Positions 6,084 to 6,468 of a stretch of DNA of 6,468 bases are shown one piece after another. The notes under the pieces were generated by a model. The model saw only the letters and a list, made by a program, of their open reading frames with translations. It was not told the DNA's origin and ran no database searches. The stretch covers positions 5,652 through 12,119 of the forward strand of contig DJPE01000048.1 in assembly GCA_002439705.1 (NCBI GenBank), in the 5' to 3' direction. Position 1 is the first letter of the stretch. Each line of letters starts with the position of its first letter. Made by a program: the position numbers and the translations under genes. Origin of the DNA: Christensenella sp. UBA6420 (GTDB lineage Bacteria > Bacillota > Clostridia > Christensenellales > DTU072).

Positions 6084-6468
6084 TTACGCCCACGCGGGAA
6101 TGAATACCGCAAGGAAGGAAACAAGGAAGCCTAAAAGAGCGTAGGTTTCTACCATGGCGCCCATAAGCATACCTTTGGACTGTTCTTCGGGGCGTTTAGC
6201 CACGAGTCCGATACCCGCTACGCAGACCTTGCCCTGATGTATCGCGCTGAAAAGTCCCGCGAGAGCCATCGGTAAGCAGGAGCAAAGTATTCCTATTCCG
6301 CCCGCCGTAGACAAAGCTACGATGCCGCCGAAAGCGTTTACTTTGATAAGAACGAGAAAGCCTATGATAAAGCCGTATATACCTTGCGTCGCAGGGAGCA
6401 ACTGCAAAATAAGGCATTTCATAAACTTGTCGGGGTCTTCCGCGGTAACTCCCGCCGCTGCTTGTCCC
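6084..6468 (-). CDS. atpK: V-type ATPase subunit K (membrane rotor proteolipid), 5' end outside window
   Basis: Subunit K (NtpK) forms the ion-carrying rotor ring in the membrane. The window holds the last 127 codons; the frame is open to the right edge. The ATG at 6422 is internal, because GQAAAGVTAEDPDKF, typical of the loop after the first helix, is in frame before it. About 35-40 N-terminal residues (helix 1) are missing, assuming the usual 155-165 aa, four-helix form. Numbering the visible part from Gly at 6467: helix 2 about 16-41, containing LLPATQGIYGF (23-33); helix 3 about 57-89, containing LFSAIHQGKV (72-81); helix 4 about 99-124, containing AMVETYALLGF (104-114). E107 is the ion-binding carboxylate. 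L24, T27, Q28, Y31, Q78 and E107 line up with E. hirae NtpK L61, T64, Q65, Y68, Q110 and E139, its Na+ site. Stop TAA at 6084-6086, then 19 nt to atpE. Confidence 0.96.
   Translation of the reverse strand, partial: GQAAAGVTAEDPDKFMKCLILQLLPATQGIYGFIIGFLVLIKVNAFGGIVALSTAGGIGILCSCLPMALAGLFSAIHQGKVCVAGIGLVAKRPEEQSKGMLMGAMVETYALLGFLVSFLAVFIPAWA

Noticed and set aside
6196..6417. Alternative minus-strand open frame of 73 codons inside atpK
   Set aside because: It overlaps the conserved proteolipid frame entirely, and its Arg-rich translation resembles no membrane subunit.
6420..6422. ATG as the start of atpK
   Set aside because: The frame continues upstream to the window edge with family-typical residues (GQAAAG...EDPDKF), and a start here would remove helix 1.
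1..6468. A new defence, mobile or otherwise undescribed system
   Set aside because: Every stretch is accounted for by conserved housekeeping genes with normal spacing. There are no repeats, CRISPR arrays, transposase remnants, tRNA or rRNA genes, and no unexplained gap longer than 54 nt.

Overview
The window is almost entirely one gene cluster: the 3' part of a V/A-type (rotary, vacuolar/archaeal-like) ATPase operon on the minus strand. In transcription order (right to left) it holds atpK (membrane rotor, cut by the right edge), atpE (peripheral stalk), atpC (socket between V1 and rotor), atpF and then, after a 21-nt gap, atpA (catalytic subunit), atpB (non-catalytic nucleotide-binding subunit) and atpD (central shaft). 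All six complete genes have family-typical lengths, intact reading frames, ATG starts and recognisable Shine-Dalgarno sites. Gaps are 0 to 21 nt, with one 8-nt overlap. The order K-E-C-F-A-B-D matches the classical bacterial V-ATPase operon, known as ntpK-E-C-G-A-B-D in Enterococcus hirae. The membrane subunit I (a) and the small peripheral-stalk subunit (G/H) are not in the window and would be expected just beyond the right edge. No promoter is visible for the same reason.

At the left edge, on the plus strand, is the 3' end of an RluA-family pseudouridine synthase gene, convergent with the ATPase operon. The 54 nt between the two stop codons hold a strong hairpin with A and T tracts on both sides, which should end transcription from both directions.

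The organism is most likely an anaerobic member of Bacillota (Clostridia-like, possibly gut-associated). The grounds are the bacterial V-ATPase operon order, the four-helix K subunit with its ion-binding carboxylate in the second hairpin, AGGAG-type ribosome binding sites, intermediate base composition and the RluA-type neighbour. This is inference; no taxonomic marker is present.

The products would form a V1 head (A3B3 with the D-F shaft) joined through C to a ring of K subunits and held by E-containing stalks, coupling ATP hydrolysis or synthesis to ion movement. The ion ligands visible in K match the Na+-binding set of E. hirae NtpK, so a sodium pump or synthase is predicted. I found no new or undescribed system here: this is a well-preserved conserved operon, and the findings are second-order points about ion specificity, translation signals, codon use and the shared terminator.
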